DNA of 64,000 bases, from the NCBI GenBank assembly GCA_039819065.1, contig JBCBSS010000017.1, forward strand, positions 10,965 to 74,964, written 5' to 3'. Below the pieces are notes generated by a model. The model was not told the origin of the DNA, searched no databases, and saw only the letters and a list, made by a program, of their open reading frames with translations. Positions 48,401 through 57,002 of the stretch are shown in pieces. Origin of the DNA: JBCBSS01 sp039819065. GTDB taxonomy: Bacteria > Bacteroidota > Bacteroidia > Cytophagales > Cyclobacteriaceae. The stretch's first letter is position 1; every line of letters begins with the position of its first letter. The position numbers were made by a program, and so were the translations under genes.

Positions 48401-48546
48401 ACTTCGACATTTGCCAAAGGGCTTCCATCAGCGGAATCGGTGATCTTACCACGAATGGTAACTAAGTCCTGACCGAACACGGCGGGCGCAGTCGATAAGG
48501 CCAAAACGCACCAGGTAAGGAAGGTTATTCCCCTGTGTTTTAGCAT
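45424..48546 (-). CDS. TonB-dependent receptor with two CarboxypepD_reg domains
   Basis: A 1040-residue outer-membrane receptor. After a signal peptide ending 'APAVFGQ' come two tandem CarboxypepD_reg-like domains ('TIRGKITDSADGSPLANVEVSLSG' and 'RVFGRVQDANNGKPLKSTNILVKD'), a plug domain ('MVDGMDNQAPGFNFPIGNFGGVSELDLENIELYPGPSSAKYGPNAFNGILF') and a barrel ending 'GAVPYIQITYDPTFY'. It is not a SusC type, as it lacks the SusC plug signature. The SGNH-like lipoprotein 8 bp downstream takes the place a SusD would have. Confidence 0.93.
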   Translation of the reverse strand: MLKHRGITFLTWCVLALSTAPAVFGQDLVTIRGKITDSADGSPLANVEVSLSGESIVINTDPQGFFEVSLKKAFPFTINYSLRGYEPHSTRLTKASKDAIAVKLNRIIEQESDQLIVRVFGRVQDANNGKPLKSTNILVKDHLVDGREIGTVTDSDGKFILFIGKEPPFDLTFSHVGYQFHEVTVNKLNADNLVVNMLKRSLALKEVTITGQKVEQKVLKADATVEKLDIRQIQRVPSFDFYDALANMKDVEIATQSMQFKSVNSRGFNATGNVRFVQMVDGMDNQAPGFNFPIGNFGGVSELDLENIELYPGPSSAKYGPNAFNGILFMQSKDPFIFQGVSAQLKLAANRFPEGGGGSDFLDFGGEGVYDFAIRYAKAWNDKIAFKTTFSIIKAKDWAANDVNNIGEGERFETHAESPGYDGVNIYGDEIQANLPIGPLGTNVLVTRTGYAEENLMDYNFTNYKINSALHYKINDKITAILQNNFGTGTTFYTGDNRVFLGDFQLLQTKLELNSERFMVRTYTTQQRSGNSYDSRFLALQLMRTARSDEEWFRIYELAFRGLLRSRGVAGGDHEVARQTADSDFGLESPGTARFEPSSDAFNAQKERIINTQGFDTGAGFTDNSALYHVEGRYSFLDQIGFANVDIGGNYRLYDPESEGIVYPDSAGNDITMFEYGGFIEATKEVMPERLKIVASLRFDKNENFQGRFTPRLSSVYTVNEIHNFRASFQTGFRNPTLREQFIFQSLGSGRAVGGLGEMIAPLDLAGNAFFTQTVDAFNEAVDRDINPEGDDQIPLNQEQAELRNLNILQDNIIQATDIREIRPEQVSTFELGYKSLLADGKLVLDVNYYHNTYQNFIGIVRVIKPKTSPQTDAFLAARQVNNSVERDVFFINSNASESVISQGISFNVDYTSRGRFVLGVNGAWANLTSESDDPIVPGFNTPSFKANYTIGHNRVAENVGFKFILRTRRAFQWESNFGDGEVPEYFNLDTQVSIKLPKMHSLLKIGFSNIGNEYYADTFGGPRIGAVPYIQITYDPTFY

Positions 48547-48681
48547 TTGCTATATTTTTAGGTCAATTGATATAGAATATCATATTGGGTCGATTAACAT
48601 ACAGTTACTATCGCACCCAATAAATGATAATCTACGGAACGTTTTAATAGCGTCAAAGTGTCTTTTCTTAATCACTTATAA

Positions 48682-48700
48682 ATCCCCCATAATGGGTGAT
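48682..48700. promoter_or_regulatory. 19-bp palindrome, TonB-receptor operator candidate (site 2)
   Basis: ATCCCCCATAATGGGTGAT is near-perfectly palindromic (arms ATCCCCCAT and ATGGGTGAT, 8 of 9 complementary). It lies 136-154 bp upstream of the TonB-receptor start at 48546 and 70-88 bp upstream of the divergent secreted-protein gene, so it could serve either. Confidence 0.5.
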
Positions 48701-48769
48701 TGTGATAAATTGGACTTGTTTTGATCAAATTGTTCCACTTATTTGTAAGCAAACAATTCGGTTGTGAAG

Positions 48770-49231
48770 ATGAAAACTTTTTCTTTGGTATTTTTTCTCT
48801 GTTTCATGGCATTAAGTGCCTTCAGTAATCCACATACAGCGCATGCGAAATCTACATTGGAAGCAGATTCTACCTACACATTATTTGTGTTTGGCTACTA
48901 CTATGGTGATGAAGGGGCTGTTTTATTGACGGAAATGGCAGAAATAGAGGTGCCTTACAATGAAAAGGTGACAACATCAGCCCAGCAATATCTCTTGCGG
49001 CAAAAAAACAGTGGTAGGTTCATAAGGTATATAAAAAAAGAATACCCCGACGAAGCGAAAGTGATATCGGGCACTACTCAGGTATTGTTTATTAGTGATA
49101 ATCGGGAGGAGGCGTTTGGTAAATGGGAGGAAGTCGGCAAAGCTCGAGATAATAATACTGTTTATATCTACGACTTCAAGTTTGAGCGGCCTTTCTCAGA
49201 TCAAGCCACTTCGGATTTTAAGCCTAATTAG
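48770..49231 (+). CDS. Hypothetical secreted protein
   Basis: A 153-residue protein starting MKTFSLVFFLCFMALSAFS; a GTG at 48764 would add two residues. The signal peptide is clear, followed by 'HAKSTLEADSTYTLFVFGYYYGDEGAVLLTEMAEIEVPY'. The mature part is alpha/beta and I do not recognise a family. It is divergent from the TonB receptor across 223 bp containing a palindrome, so it may share regulation with it (inference). Confidence 0.65.
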   Translation: MKTFSLVFFLCFMALSAFSNPHTAHAKSTLEADSTYTLFVFGYYYGDEGAVLLTEMAEIEVPYNEKVTTSAQQYLLRQKNSGRFIRYIKKEYPDEAKVISGTTQVLFISDNREEAFGKWEEVGKARDNNTVYIYDFKFERPFSDQATSDFKPN

Positions 49232-50112
49232 GGAGTTTGCTGATAATTTTAGTAGCTGAAGCCTTTTGTCCGATTGGCTATTTGTCCCTGGACTAAAGTC
49301 CAAGGCAAATCATCCTCGCGGGAAAGTTACTTTCGTGCCCATTGATCTTCATAGATACTTTCATAATTTGTATAGACATAAACAACAGCGATATAGGAGA
49401 TTCCCCGGATTTTCTCCTACGTCGAAAACCGTGGAATGACGGTCTCCGCCATTGATTTAGGGTTATGCTACGGGTCTTTAGCCCGTGGTTATAATAGATG
49501 GTGGGATAGGGTTTTAGCCACTCACCTCGATAAAACGCAAACACTCCCTTGCAGTCCTTCTGAAAGAAACTTAGTGGCTCACAGGGTTCCGTTGGCACCT
49601 AGTAAATTTTCGAATATCGTGGTGCGTACTATATAATGGGTGTATCAATGACAAAACTAAAACCATCTTCTACCTAGAAGATGCTGCCAAGAAAAACTAG
49701 GGTTTTTGTTTATTGGCTAAAGCCTTGTCATCTGCTCATGATTTGCCACGGGCTAAAGCACCGTGGCAAGGCAAATACAGGCCAATATTCATAGTGATTG
49801 GATGTCTCCATCCAACCGCATTTATCTTGACTAAGAGAGTACCTCCCTGGCGCGAAAGTTACTTTCGGGCCCCATGATCTTCATAGGTACTTTCATCATT
49901 TGTGTAGATATAAACAACAGCTATATAGGAGATCCCCCGGATTTTCTCCTGCGTCGAAAACCGTGGAATGACGGTCCTAGATTTGCCACGGGCTAAAAGC
50001 CGCGTGGCAATGCAAATACAGGCCAATGTTCGTAGTGATTGGATGTCTCCATCCAACGGCATTTATCTTAACTAAGAGAGCGTCAGGTAGAAACACCTGA
50101 CTTTACTTGCAG
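49232..50112. repeat. Dispersed-repeat block, copies B and C with flanking direct repeats
   Basis: Copy B (49317-49446) and copy C (49850-49979) are direct copies of the core found inverted in the block at 4171-4430. Copy C is flanked directly by two copies of another 100-bp unit (49741-49839 and 49981-50080). These begin ATTTGCCACGGGCTAAA and contain 'GGATGTCTCCATCCAAC' hairpins. Small REP-type palindromes (GGACTAAAGTCC near 49290, ACGGGTCTTTAGCCCGT near 49469) lie between them. No gene is seen in this block. Confidence 0.8.
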
Positions 50113-53100
50113 CTATTTCAAAGAAATCAATCCTTCTTCTTTGAGGACTTTCTTATCCCAGTAAAGTGCCTGGAGTTTGCCATCGTTATTCGCCACCAAA
50201 ACGACTTCTTTCTTTTGTTTTCCTACTTTGATCAGTTTCATGTCCTTGGCATCGTGAGGAGCAAAAAAGCCGCTTTCGCTCAATGGCACCGCTTCGAAGT
50301 TACCTTGTCCGTCTCCGGTGAGGTATACCCCCATGCCAGCATCGTTACGTGGTGTTTCGATCTCGGAGGTGTACAGATTGCCTGACATCAATAAGTCTAG
50401 TTTTCCATCCAGGTTCACATCTTTTATGAGGATGTTGTTGATGGATGAGAATTGCGCTTCCAGAGGCAGGGGTTTCACTTCAAAAGTACCGTCGCCTTTA
50501 TTCTCAATGTAGCTGGATGCAAATGTTTTGGCTTGATAGTGCAGTGCCGTTTCCAGATTGTCTCCATACACATCGAAGAGGTTGGCTTCACCGAATGATT
50601 CGTAAGTTGGGAATTTCTCCTGCAATTCTGGTATTTGTTCGGAAGAACAAGATCTGCCTCTTACTGGGAATGATTCGCCATGTTCATAGTAACTCAATAC
50701 AATATCAAGAGAACCATTGTCATCAAAGTCGCTACTATACACCTCAAACGGTTCTTCCTCCGAGGCCTTGTATTTATAATTCAGTCCTAAGTTACCGGCG
50801 ATTAAGTCCATGTCTCCATCGCCATCAAAATCAGCAGATGCAATGTCAAAATACCATCCGGTGGTGTTTTCGAGTCCCGCACTAGCCGTGATATTAGTAA
50901 ACAAGTCTCCATCATTTCTCAACATCATCACTGGCATCCATTCTCCTACTACGGTCAGGTCAAGCTGTCCATCTCCGTTGAAATCGACCCATTCCGCTGC
51001 TGTCACCATACCTGCCTTCATTAACTCAGGTGATACTTTCTCGGTGATATCGGTGAATTTGCCTCCTTCATTGCGGAGTATGTAACTTCTGGTGGGTTTA
51101 GGATATTGCCCCGGCACCATTCTACCGCCTACAAACAAGTCCATGTCTCCATCACCATCGAAATCAGCTGGATATACACGGGAATTAGAGGTAGTCATAT
51201 CTGGTAAGGCTTCCGCGTTGCGAGACAGTTTACCTTTACCATTGTTGAAATAGAGCCTGTCCTGTTGTTCAGGAGTACCTTGTAAATGTTCGTTGCCTCC
51301 GCTGGTCACAAACAAGTCTAAATCACCGTCGCTATCAGCGTCAAAAAAGACAGCGCCCATGTCTTCGTGTATTTTGTCTTCTTCGAGGAAAGGCTGATCA
51401 GAACGTACGAACTTCTCGTTTCGAGTTTGGATAAACAGTGCGCCGGCGTGACCAACCGCTCCACCTACGTAGAAGTCATCAAGGCCATCTCCGTTTATAT
51501 CTCCAACGGTCAGGCCAGGACCGAACTTTGACATCTTATGGGGCAATAGCACTTCACGTCTGAAGTCATTGAAGTTGTTTTCCTTATGCTTATAATCGAT
51601 CTCCAGTACGTCGGCTACTTCAAAGAAAAGCGTGGGTTTTTGCGGTTTGCCTTGAGGGATTTTTCCCGCTTCAGCGTAATTAGGGATTAAATAGGAATTA
51701 GCCGGAACATTTTCCTTTGACCAATACTTACCATCGGGCCAGGTCACTTCTACTTTTTCTATGGTTTTAATATCTCCCAGACCAAAATGAGCTACATCTT
51801 CACTTTTGGACATATAGCCACGTACATTGGTCAATTCAACCATCTGCGACATGGAACCGTCTTGATAAACCTTGATTCTGGCACCATAAGCAGGTGCGCC
51901 GAATTGGTTCTTCACACCAACTTTCAAGTAGTTGCCTAAACCTCTTTCTACGGTATTGTTTCTATAAATGTGCGATACATCATCTACGTTACTCACTATC
52001 AAATCAATGTCTCCGTCTAAATCAAGATCAGCGTAGGATGCTCCGTGAGATAGCGTAGGTATATCTAGCCCCCATTCTTCAATTTTCTTGGAGAAAGTCA
52101 GGTCCCCATTATTGCGGGCTACATAGTTTTCTAGTTTGTCTACTGGGAACATTTCCACGAAATCCATCACGTCGATCAAGTCGTTCAGTTGTTTGCCTTC
52201 TTTCTTCGCGATCACTTCCAGGCTGTCTAGCTTTCTGGTGATCTGCTTTTCAGCATCTGCATATCGTTGGTTGCGCTTGATACCATTGGTTACGAAAAGG
52301 TCTTTCCAACCATCGTTGTCAAAGTCGGCGAAAAGAGGGCCCCAGCTCCAGTCTGTACTGGAAACACCAGCTAGTTGAGCAATTTCACTGAAGGTGCCAT
52401 TTCCATTGTTTTTCTGGAGTGCATTGAACATGTATTGGTAGTGCCAACCCATTTTCACTGTTTTCCAGAAATTCTCTGGTTGCATACCTCCCATATAGGT
52501 TTTGATACGCTTATGATCTTCGGCTACCATATCGACCGTGAAAATGTCAAGTAGTCCGTCATTATCGTAATCTGCCACATCGCTTCCCATGCTGAAATTG
52601 GACATGTGCTTGAGGGCAATATTAGCTCGGTTGTTGAAAGAGCTGTCCCTGGCATTCATGTAAAGATGGTCCGGTCTATCAAAATCATTGGTAACATAGA
52701 CATCTGGCCAACTATCATTGTTAAAGTCGCCAGCTGTAGCAGACAACCCGTAGGCGTAGTTGTTAACATTGACGGCCAATGTCACATCGACAAACGAGCC
52801 GTTCATGTTTTTAAAGAACTTATCACTATAAAGTAGGCTGCTGAGCTCCATGGTGTTTACACCGTTTCCTTGGCGCTTTCCTACACTAGGTGGCTGATTC
52901 ACCAAATACAAGTCTATCAATCCATCTTTATCAAAGTCTACAAAATTGGCCTGTATGGATAAGCCCCGATCTGCTAGTTTGTAATCTGCTGCTCGTTCTT
53001 CGAAAGTAAGGTCGCCTTTGTTGATATACAGAAGGTTCTCACTTAATTGCATATTGTCCTGAACACTCTTGCAGACATAAATATCAAGTAAACCGTCGTT

Positions 53101-53487
53101 GTTGACATCCGCAAACGTGACTCCAGTGGACCAGGTCTTAAGTTTCTTTATACCGGCGGATTCGGTTATATCTTCAAACTGCATATTGCCCTTGTTCAAG
53201 TACAGCTTGTCGGGTACTTGATTACCAGCAAAATATAGATCTGGTAGACTGTCGTTATTAATATCACCAACGGCCACACCTGATCCCGCTACGAACATGT
53301 CATTGATCAAATGATTGTTCTTTTCGTCTTCTTCAATGGTGTTCGTAAAATCTATTCCGGTAGCTCTCGCAGAGAGTAATGTGAAAAGTTTATCTCCTTC
53401 TGTACTATGATGTGTACTTTCTTCTCCAATTGAACAGGCTTGAAGGATAATTATCAATGTCAAAAGCTGCTTCCAATACTTAGTCAT
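50113..53487 (-). CDS. CRTAC1-type FG-GAP/VCBS and UnbV domain lipoprotein (distal copy)
   Basis: An 1124-residue lipoprotein (lipobox 'ILQAC'). It carries a chain of FG-GAP/VCBS repeats with calcium-binding loops (for example DVNNDGLLDIYVC, DFDNDGWKDLFVTNG, DLDLDGDIDLIVSN). Near the middle is an ASPIC/UnbV domain ('NVRGYMSKSEDVAHFGLGDIKTIEKVEVTWPDG'), then a second set of FG-GAP repeats. This is the CRTAC1 layout common in Bacteroidota and often encoded beside SusC/SusD genes. It is a paralogue of the preceding gene and lies 48 bp after it. It probably forms an outer-surface propeller scaffold or binding protein; enzymatic activity is not known. Confidence 0.9.
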   Translation of the reverse strand: MTKYWKQLLTLIIILQACSIGEESTHHSTEGDKLFTLLSARATGIDFTNTIEEDEKNNHLINDMFVAGSGVAVGDINNDSLPDLYFAGNQVPDKLYLNKGNMQFEDITESAGIKKLKTWSTGVTFADVNNDGLLDIYVCKSVQDNMQLSENLLYINKGDLTFEERAADYKLADRGLSIQANFVDFDKDGLIDLYLVNQPPSVGKRQGNGVNTMELSSLLYSDKFFKNMNGSFVDVTLAVNVNNYAYGLSATAGDFNNDSWPDVYVTNDFDRPDHLYMNARDSSFNNRANIALKHMSNFSMGSDVADYDNDGLLDIFTVDMVAEDHKRIKTYMGGMQPENFWKTVKMGWHYQYMFNALQKNNGNGTFSEIAQLAGVSSTDWSWGPLFADFDNDGWKDLFVTNGIKRNQRYADAEKQITRKLDSLEVIAKKEGKQLNDLIDVMDFVEMFPVDKLENYVARNNGDLTFSKKIEEWGLDIPTLSHGASYADLDLDGDIDLIVSNVDDVSHIYRNNTVERGLGNYLKVGVKNQFGAPAYGARIKVYQDGSMSQMVELTNVRGYMSKSEDVAHFGLGDIKTIEKVEVTWPDGKYWSKENVPANSYLIPNYAEAGKIPQGKPQKPTLFFEVADVLEIDYKHKENNFNDFRREVLLPHKMSKFGPGLTVGDINGDGLDDFYVGGAVGHAGALFIQTRNEKFVRSDQPFLEEDKIHEDMGAVFFDADSDGDLDLFVTSGGNEHLQGTPEQQDRLYFNNGKGKLSRNAEALPDMTTSNSRVYPADFDGDGDMDLFVGGRMVPGQYPKPTRSYILRNEGGKFTDITEKVSPELMKAGMVTAAEWVDFNGDGQLDLTVVGEWMPVMMLRNDGDLFTNITASAGLENTTGWYFDIASADFDGDGDMDLIAGNLGLNYKYKASEEEPFEVYSSDFDDNGSLDIVLSYYEHGESFPVRGRSCSSEQIPELQEKFPTYESFGEANLFDVYGDNLETALHYQAKTFASSYIENKGDGTFEVKPLPLEAQFSSINNILIKDVNLDGKLDLLMSGNLYTSEIETPRNDAGMGVYLTGDGQGNFEAVPLSESGFFAPHDAKDMKLIKVGKQKKEVVLVANNDGKLQALYWDKKVLKEEGLISLK

Positions 53488-53535
53488 CTCTCAATATTGT
53501 TCTACTAATTTTAAATGTAATCTATGTTGTTTTGG

Positions 53536-56500
53536 TTATTTCTGACTCGTCCAGTCGGCTGATTGCTCACCCGAGTTGGGCTTAATCTCAATGGCTTGTA
53601 GCCAGTTGTTGTTATTGGCTACCAGAATGAAAACCCCCTTGTTTACTCCAGCACCCACACTCAACATGGTCATGTCTTTAACATCCCCTGGTGTATAAAA
53701 ACCGCTTTTCGTGTATGATACTGGCTCAAAATTACCTTTACCATCTCCCCTTAAATATAGGCCCATTCCCGCATCGTTTCTAGGGGTTTCAATTTCAGAA
53801 GCAAACAGATTTCCCGCTATCAGGATATCGAGGTTTCCATCGGCATCGAAGTCGTGGGGTACAACGCTATTGACAGAAGAAAACTGCGCTTCATTCGGCA
53901 ATGGTTTTATTGTGTAATGACCTTTGCCATCATTCTCTAAATAAACAGAAGCAAAGTTGTGGGCTTCGTAGTGTAGCGCATTCTCTAAGTCAGCGCCATA
54001 TACACTTCTTAAATCTGCTTCGCCGAAAGCCTCGAAAGTCGGAAACTTCTCCGCTAATGAGGGCATCTGCTGGATAGAACAAGACCGGCCTCTGACTGGG
54101 AACACGTCACCATGTTCATGGTAGCTTAAGACAATGTCCTGACTGCCGTTATCATCAAAGTCAGCACTGTATATCATAAACGGCTCTTCCTCTGATGCTT
54201 TATATTTATAGTTTAAGCCTAGGTTACCTGCGATCAAATCCTGATCCCCATCTCCGTCAAAATCACCGCTGGCCAGACTAAAATACCACCCTGTGGTTTT
54301 AGATAAGCCTGCTGCTTCAGTGGCATTTTCAAATCGGCCATCCTGTTGCTTAAGTACCATCACTGGCATCCATTCTCCACCCACAATCAGATCCATTTGT
54401 TGATCATCATCCGTATGCACCCATTGTGCAGAAGTAACTAGACCTACATCAATCAGTGATGGGGCTATCTCTTCCGTTACATTGGTGAATTTGCCGTCAT
54501 CGTTACGCAATATGTAGCTTGATACAGGAGATGGGTAATGTCCGGGTTTATGTCTGCCTCCAACAAAGAGGTCAAGATCACCATCGCCATCGTAATCACC
54601 CGGTACTACACAAGACCCACTTGAATACAATTTTGGCACAGCCGAATTTGATCTTGATAATTTGCCTTGACCGTCGTTTAAGTAGAGCCGGTCGGCATAG
54701 CGTTCATCGTTTATGGGATATTCATTACCTCCACTGACCACATAAAGATCAAGATCACCATCCTGATCAACATCAAACAAGCTGGCACTCATGTCCTCGT
54801 ATACCTTATCTGTTTCCCAACCCGGTTGTTGGCTTTTGCCAAACTTTCCTTGATCAGTTTGCAGATATAAGGCACCCATACTTCCGGCAGCTCCACCAAC
54901 GTAAAAGTCAATCAGTCCATCCCCATTGACATCTCCTGTAGCCAGGCCGGGACCGAAATTCGACATTTTATGAGGCAACAATACCTGCTTCTCATAATCG
55001 TCGAATTCATTCTCTAAGTGCTGGTGATTGATACCTACGCGTTGAGTTGCTTCACTAAAAAGTTGGTTTGAAACTGGTTCCTGTTGATCGACCAATTTAC
55101 CATTGACTTGCTTCAAAGTGATCAACTGATCGGCCTTGATATCTTTTTTCTCTATCTGGGTACCATTAGAGAAGGTCACCAACAGTCGTTGGATTTGATC
55201 TTCTTCACTCAAGCCAAAATGAAGGATATCCTCGCTTTTAGATTTATACCCTCTTGTATTGGTCAGTTCCTGCATTTGCCAGAATTGACCATCTTTATAG
55301 ATGCTTACTTTAGCGCTATAATCTGGTGATCCGGATTGATTAATTACTTTGACTCTCAAGTAGTTGCCTAACTGTTTTCCAGCTGAGTTATTTCGGTATA
55401 TGGAAGCATAGTCATCCATATTATTCACGACAAGGTCAATATCTCCATCCATATCGAGATCTCCATAAGCGGAACCATAAGATAAGGTTGGGACGTCCAT
55501 TCCCCAGTTTTGAATTTGTTTGGAGAAGGTCAGGTTACCGTTATTCTTATATATGTAATTGATCAGTTTTTCTTCTGGTGCCATATCCACGAAGTCCATC
55601 AGTTTCAAGACGTCTTTGAGTTGCTTGCCCTGTGCCAGGGCCACTTCCTCAAGGCTATCCAGTATCACCTCGTATTTATTATTGATATCGCTGTTGCGCA
55701 TGGCTCTCTTAGCACCGTTGGTAATAAAAAGGTCTTTCCAGCCGTCATTATCAAAGTCGGCAAAGAGCGGTGCCCAGCTCCAATCAGAATTAGACACTCC
55801 GGCCAGGTGTGCTACCTCGCTAAAAGCGCCGTTACCAGTATTCTTTTGTAAGGTATTGAACATGTATTGGTAGTGGCCTCCATCTTCTACCACTTTCCAG
55901 AACGCTTTAGGGTCCATTCCACCCATGTTCGTTTTAATTCTTTTATGGTCCTCTGCCACCATATCCACTACCATGATATCCAGCAAGCCATCATTGTCAT
56001 AGTCAGCCACATCTGTTCCCATGCTAAAGTTCGACGTGTGCTTCATAGACTGATTGATGGTATTGACGAATCGGCCGTTGCGCTGGTTCATGAAAAGGTA
56101 ATCAGGCCTTTCATAGTCGTTGGCCACGTAGATGTCAGGCCAGGAATCTCCATTAAAATCGCCAACCGTAGCAGCCAGCCCGAAAGCCAGTACATTGACC
56201 CCCGTTTGTTGGGTCACATCCTGGAACATCGTGCCTTGATTATTTCTATACACTTTATGTGCATATTTGACTACTTCCTGTTTTGTAAGCTGAAGTACAG
56301 TACCCTTTCTATTTCCTTCTGAAGGAGGTTGATTAATCAAGTAAAGATCAAGGAATCCATCTTTATCAAAATCAAGGAAGGTGGCCTGCACCGAATAACC
56401 GCGATCGGCTAGTCCCATCTCTGCGGATTTTTCTTCAAACGTCAGATCACCATTGTTAATGTAAAGCAGGTTTTTACTCTTCTGTTCGTTGTCCTGCACA

Positions 56501-56922
56501 TTCTTACAAACATAGATATCCAAGTCTCCATCGTTGTCTACATCTGCGAATGTTACTCCAGTAGACCATGTACCGGAAGGCTCTATGCCGGCCTTGATCG
56601 TAATGTCTTCAAATTTCATATTGCCTTTGTTGAGGTAGAGTTTGTCCTCTTCCTGGTTTCCGGCAAAGTATATTTCAGGTAGATTGTCACCGTTGAGATC
56701 GCCGATAGCAACCCCGGCTCCGGTGATGTATTGGTCACTTACCAAGTGATTTCTTTCTTCGGTTTCTACTACATTATTGGCGAATGTAACTCCCGAAGCA
56801 GTCGGTGGTATAAGCGTAAAAAGTGTTTCTGCTGCTTGTTCTTCTTTATTTATTGGTGGTTGGCACGCTAGAATAAAGATTATAGCTATCCAATAGCTGT
56901 GCCTGATGTAGAATTTCCCCAT
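53536..56922 (-). CDS. CRTAC1-type FG-GAP/VCBS and UnbV domain lipoprotein (proximal copy)
   Basis: Same architecture and closely similar sequence to the next gene, e.g. 'DFNGDSWPDIYVANDYERPDYLFMN', 'DYDNDGLLDIMVVDMVAEDHKRIKT', UnbV-type 'NTRGYKSKSEDILHFGLSEEDQIQRL'. The likely start is the ATG at 56922 (lipobox 'FILACQ' follows). An upstream GTG at 56964 would lie inside a terminator-like hairpin (56955-56982), so I reject it. The 3' end is separated by 48 bp from the distal copy. Length about 1128 residues. Gene duplication next to a SusCD pair suggests two surface subunits with related jobs. Confidence 0.9.
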   Translation of the reverse strand: MGKFYIRHSYWIAIIFILACQPPINKEEQAAETLFTLIPPTASGVTFANNVVETEERNHLVSDQYITGAGVAIGDLNGDNLPEIYFAGNQEEDKLYLNKGNMKFEDITIKAGIEPSGTWSTGVTFADVDNDGDLDIYVCKNVQDNEQKSKNLLYINNGDLTFEEKSAEMGLADRGYSVQATFLDFDKDGFLDLYLINQPPSEGNRKGTVLQLTKQEVVKYAHKVYRNNQGTMFQDVTQQTGVNVLAFGLAATVGDFNGDSWPDIYVANDYERPDYLFMNQRNGRFVNTINQSMKHTSNFSMGTDVADYDNDGLLDIMVVDMVAEDHKRIKTNMGGMDPKAFWKVVEDGGHYQYMFNTLQKNTGNGAFSEVAHLAGVSNSDWSWAPLFADFDNDGWKDLFITNGAKRAMRNSDINNKYEVILDSLEEVALAQGKQLKDVLKLMDFVDMAPEEKLINYIYKNNGNLTFSKQIQNWGMDVPTLSYGSAYGDLDMDGDIDLVVNNMDDYASIYRNNSAGKQLGNYLRVKVINQSGSPDYSAKVSIYKDGQFWQMQELTNTRGYKSKSEDILHFGLSEEDQIQRLLVTFSNGTQIEKKDIKADQLITLKQVNGKLVDQQEPVSNQLFSEATQRVGINHQHLENEFDDYEKQVLLPHKMSNFGPGLATGDVNGDGLIDFYVGGAAGSMGALYLQTDQGKFGKSQQPGWETDKVYEDMSASLFDVDQDGDLDLYVVSGGNEYPINDERYADRLYLNDGQGKLSRSNSAVPKLYSSGSCVVPGDYDGDGDLDLFVGGRHKPGHYPSPVSSYILRNDDGKFTNVTEEIAPSLIDVGLVTSAQWVHTDDDQQMDLIVGGEWMPVMVLKQQDGRFENATEAAGLSKTTGWYFSLASGDFDGDGDQDLIAGNLGLNYKYKASEEEPFMIYSADFDDNGSQDIVLSYHEHGDVFPVRGRSCSIQQMPSLAEKFPTFEAFGEADLRSVYGADLENALHYEAHNFASVYLENDGKGHYTIKPLPNEAQFSSVNSVVPHDFDADGNLDILIAGNLFASEIETPRNDAGMGLYLRGDGKGNFEPVSYTKSGFYTPGDVKDMTMLSVGAGVNKGVFILVANNNNWLQAIEIKPNSGEQSADWTSQK

Positions 56923-56954
56923 ACCCTCATTTTCTTCTAAAGTTAGTACAATGC

Positions 56955-56982
56955 AAAAGAGCACCGAAATCGATGCTCTTTT
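56955..56982. terminator. Hairpin between Ig-like lipoprotein and CRTAC1 genes
   Basis: AAAAGAGCA at 56955-56963 pairs with TGCTCTTTT at 56974-56982. The pairing extends inward with one mismatch and a 4-nt loop. It is the A-run/stem/T-run form of a bidirectional terminator and would allow partial readthrough into the downstream CRTAC1 genes. Confidence 0.75.
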
Positions 56983-57002
56983 GAATAAATACTATTAAGT
57001 AA

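Noticed and set aside
49232..50112. Possible insertion sequence
   Set aside because: No transposase frame or target duplications; only short hairpin and direct-repeat units are seen.
56923..56964. Upstream GTG start for the proximal CRTAC1 gene
   Set aside because: It would start inside the terminator hairpin and place 14 odd residues before the natural lipoprotein signal.
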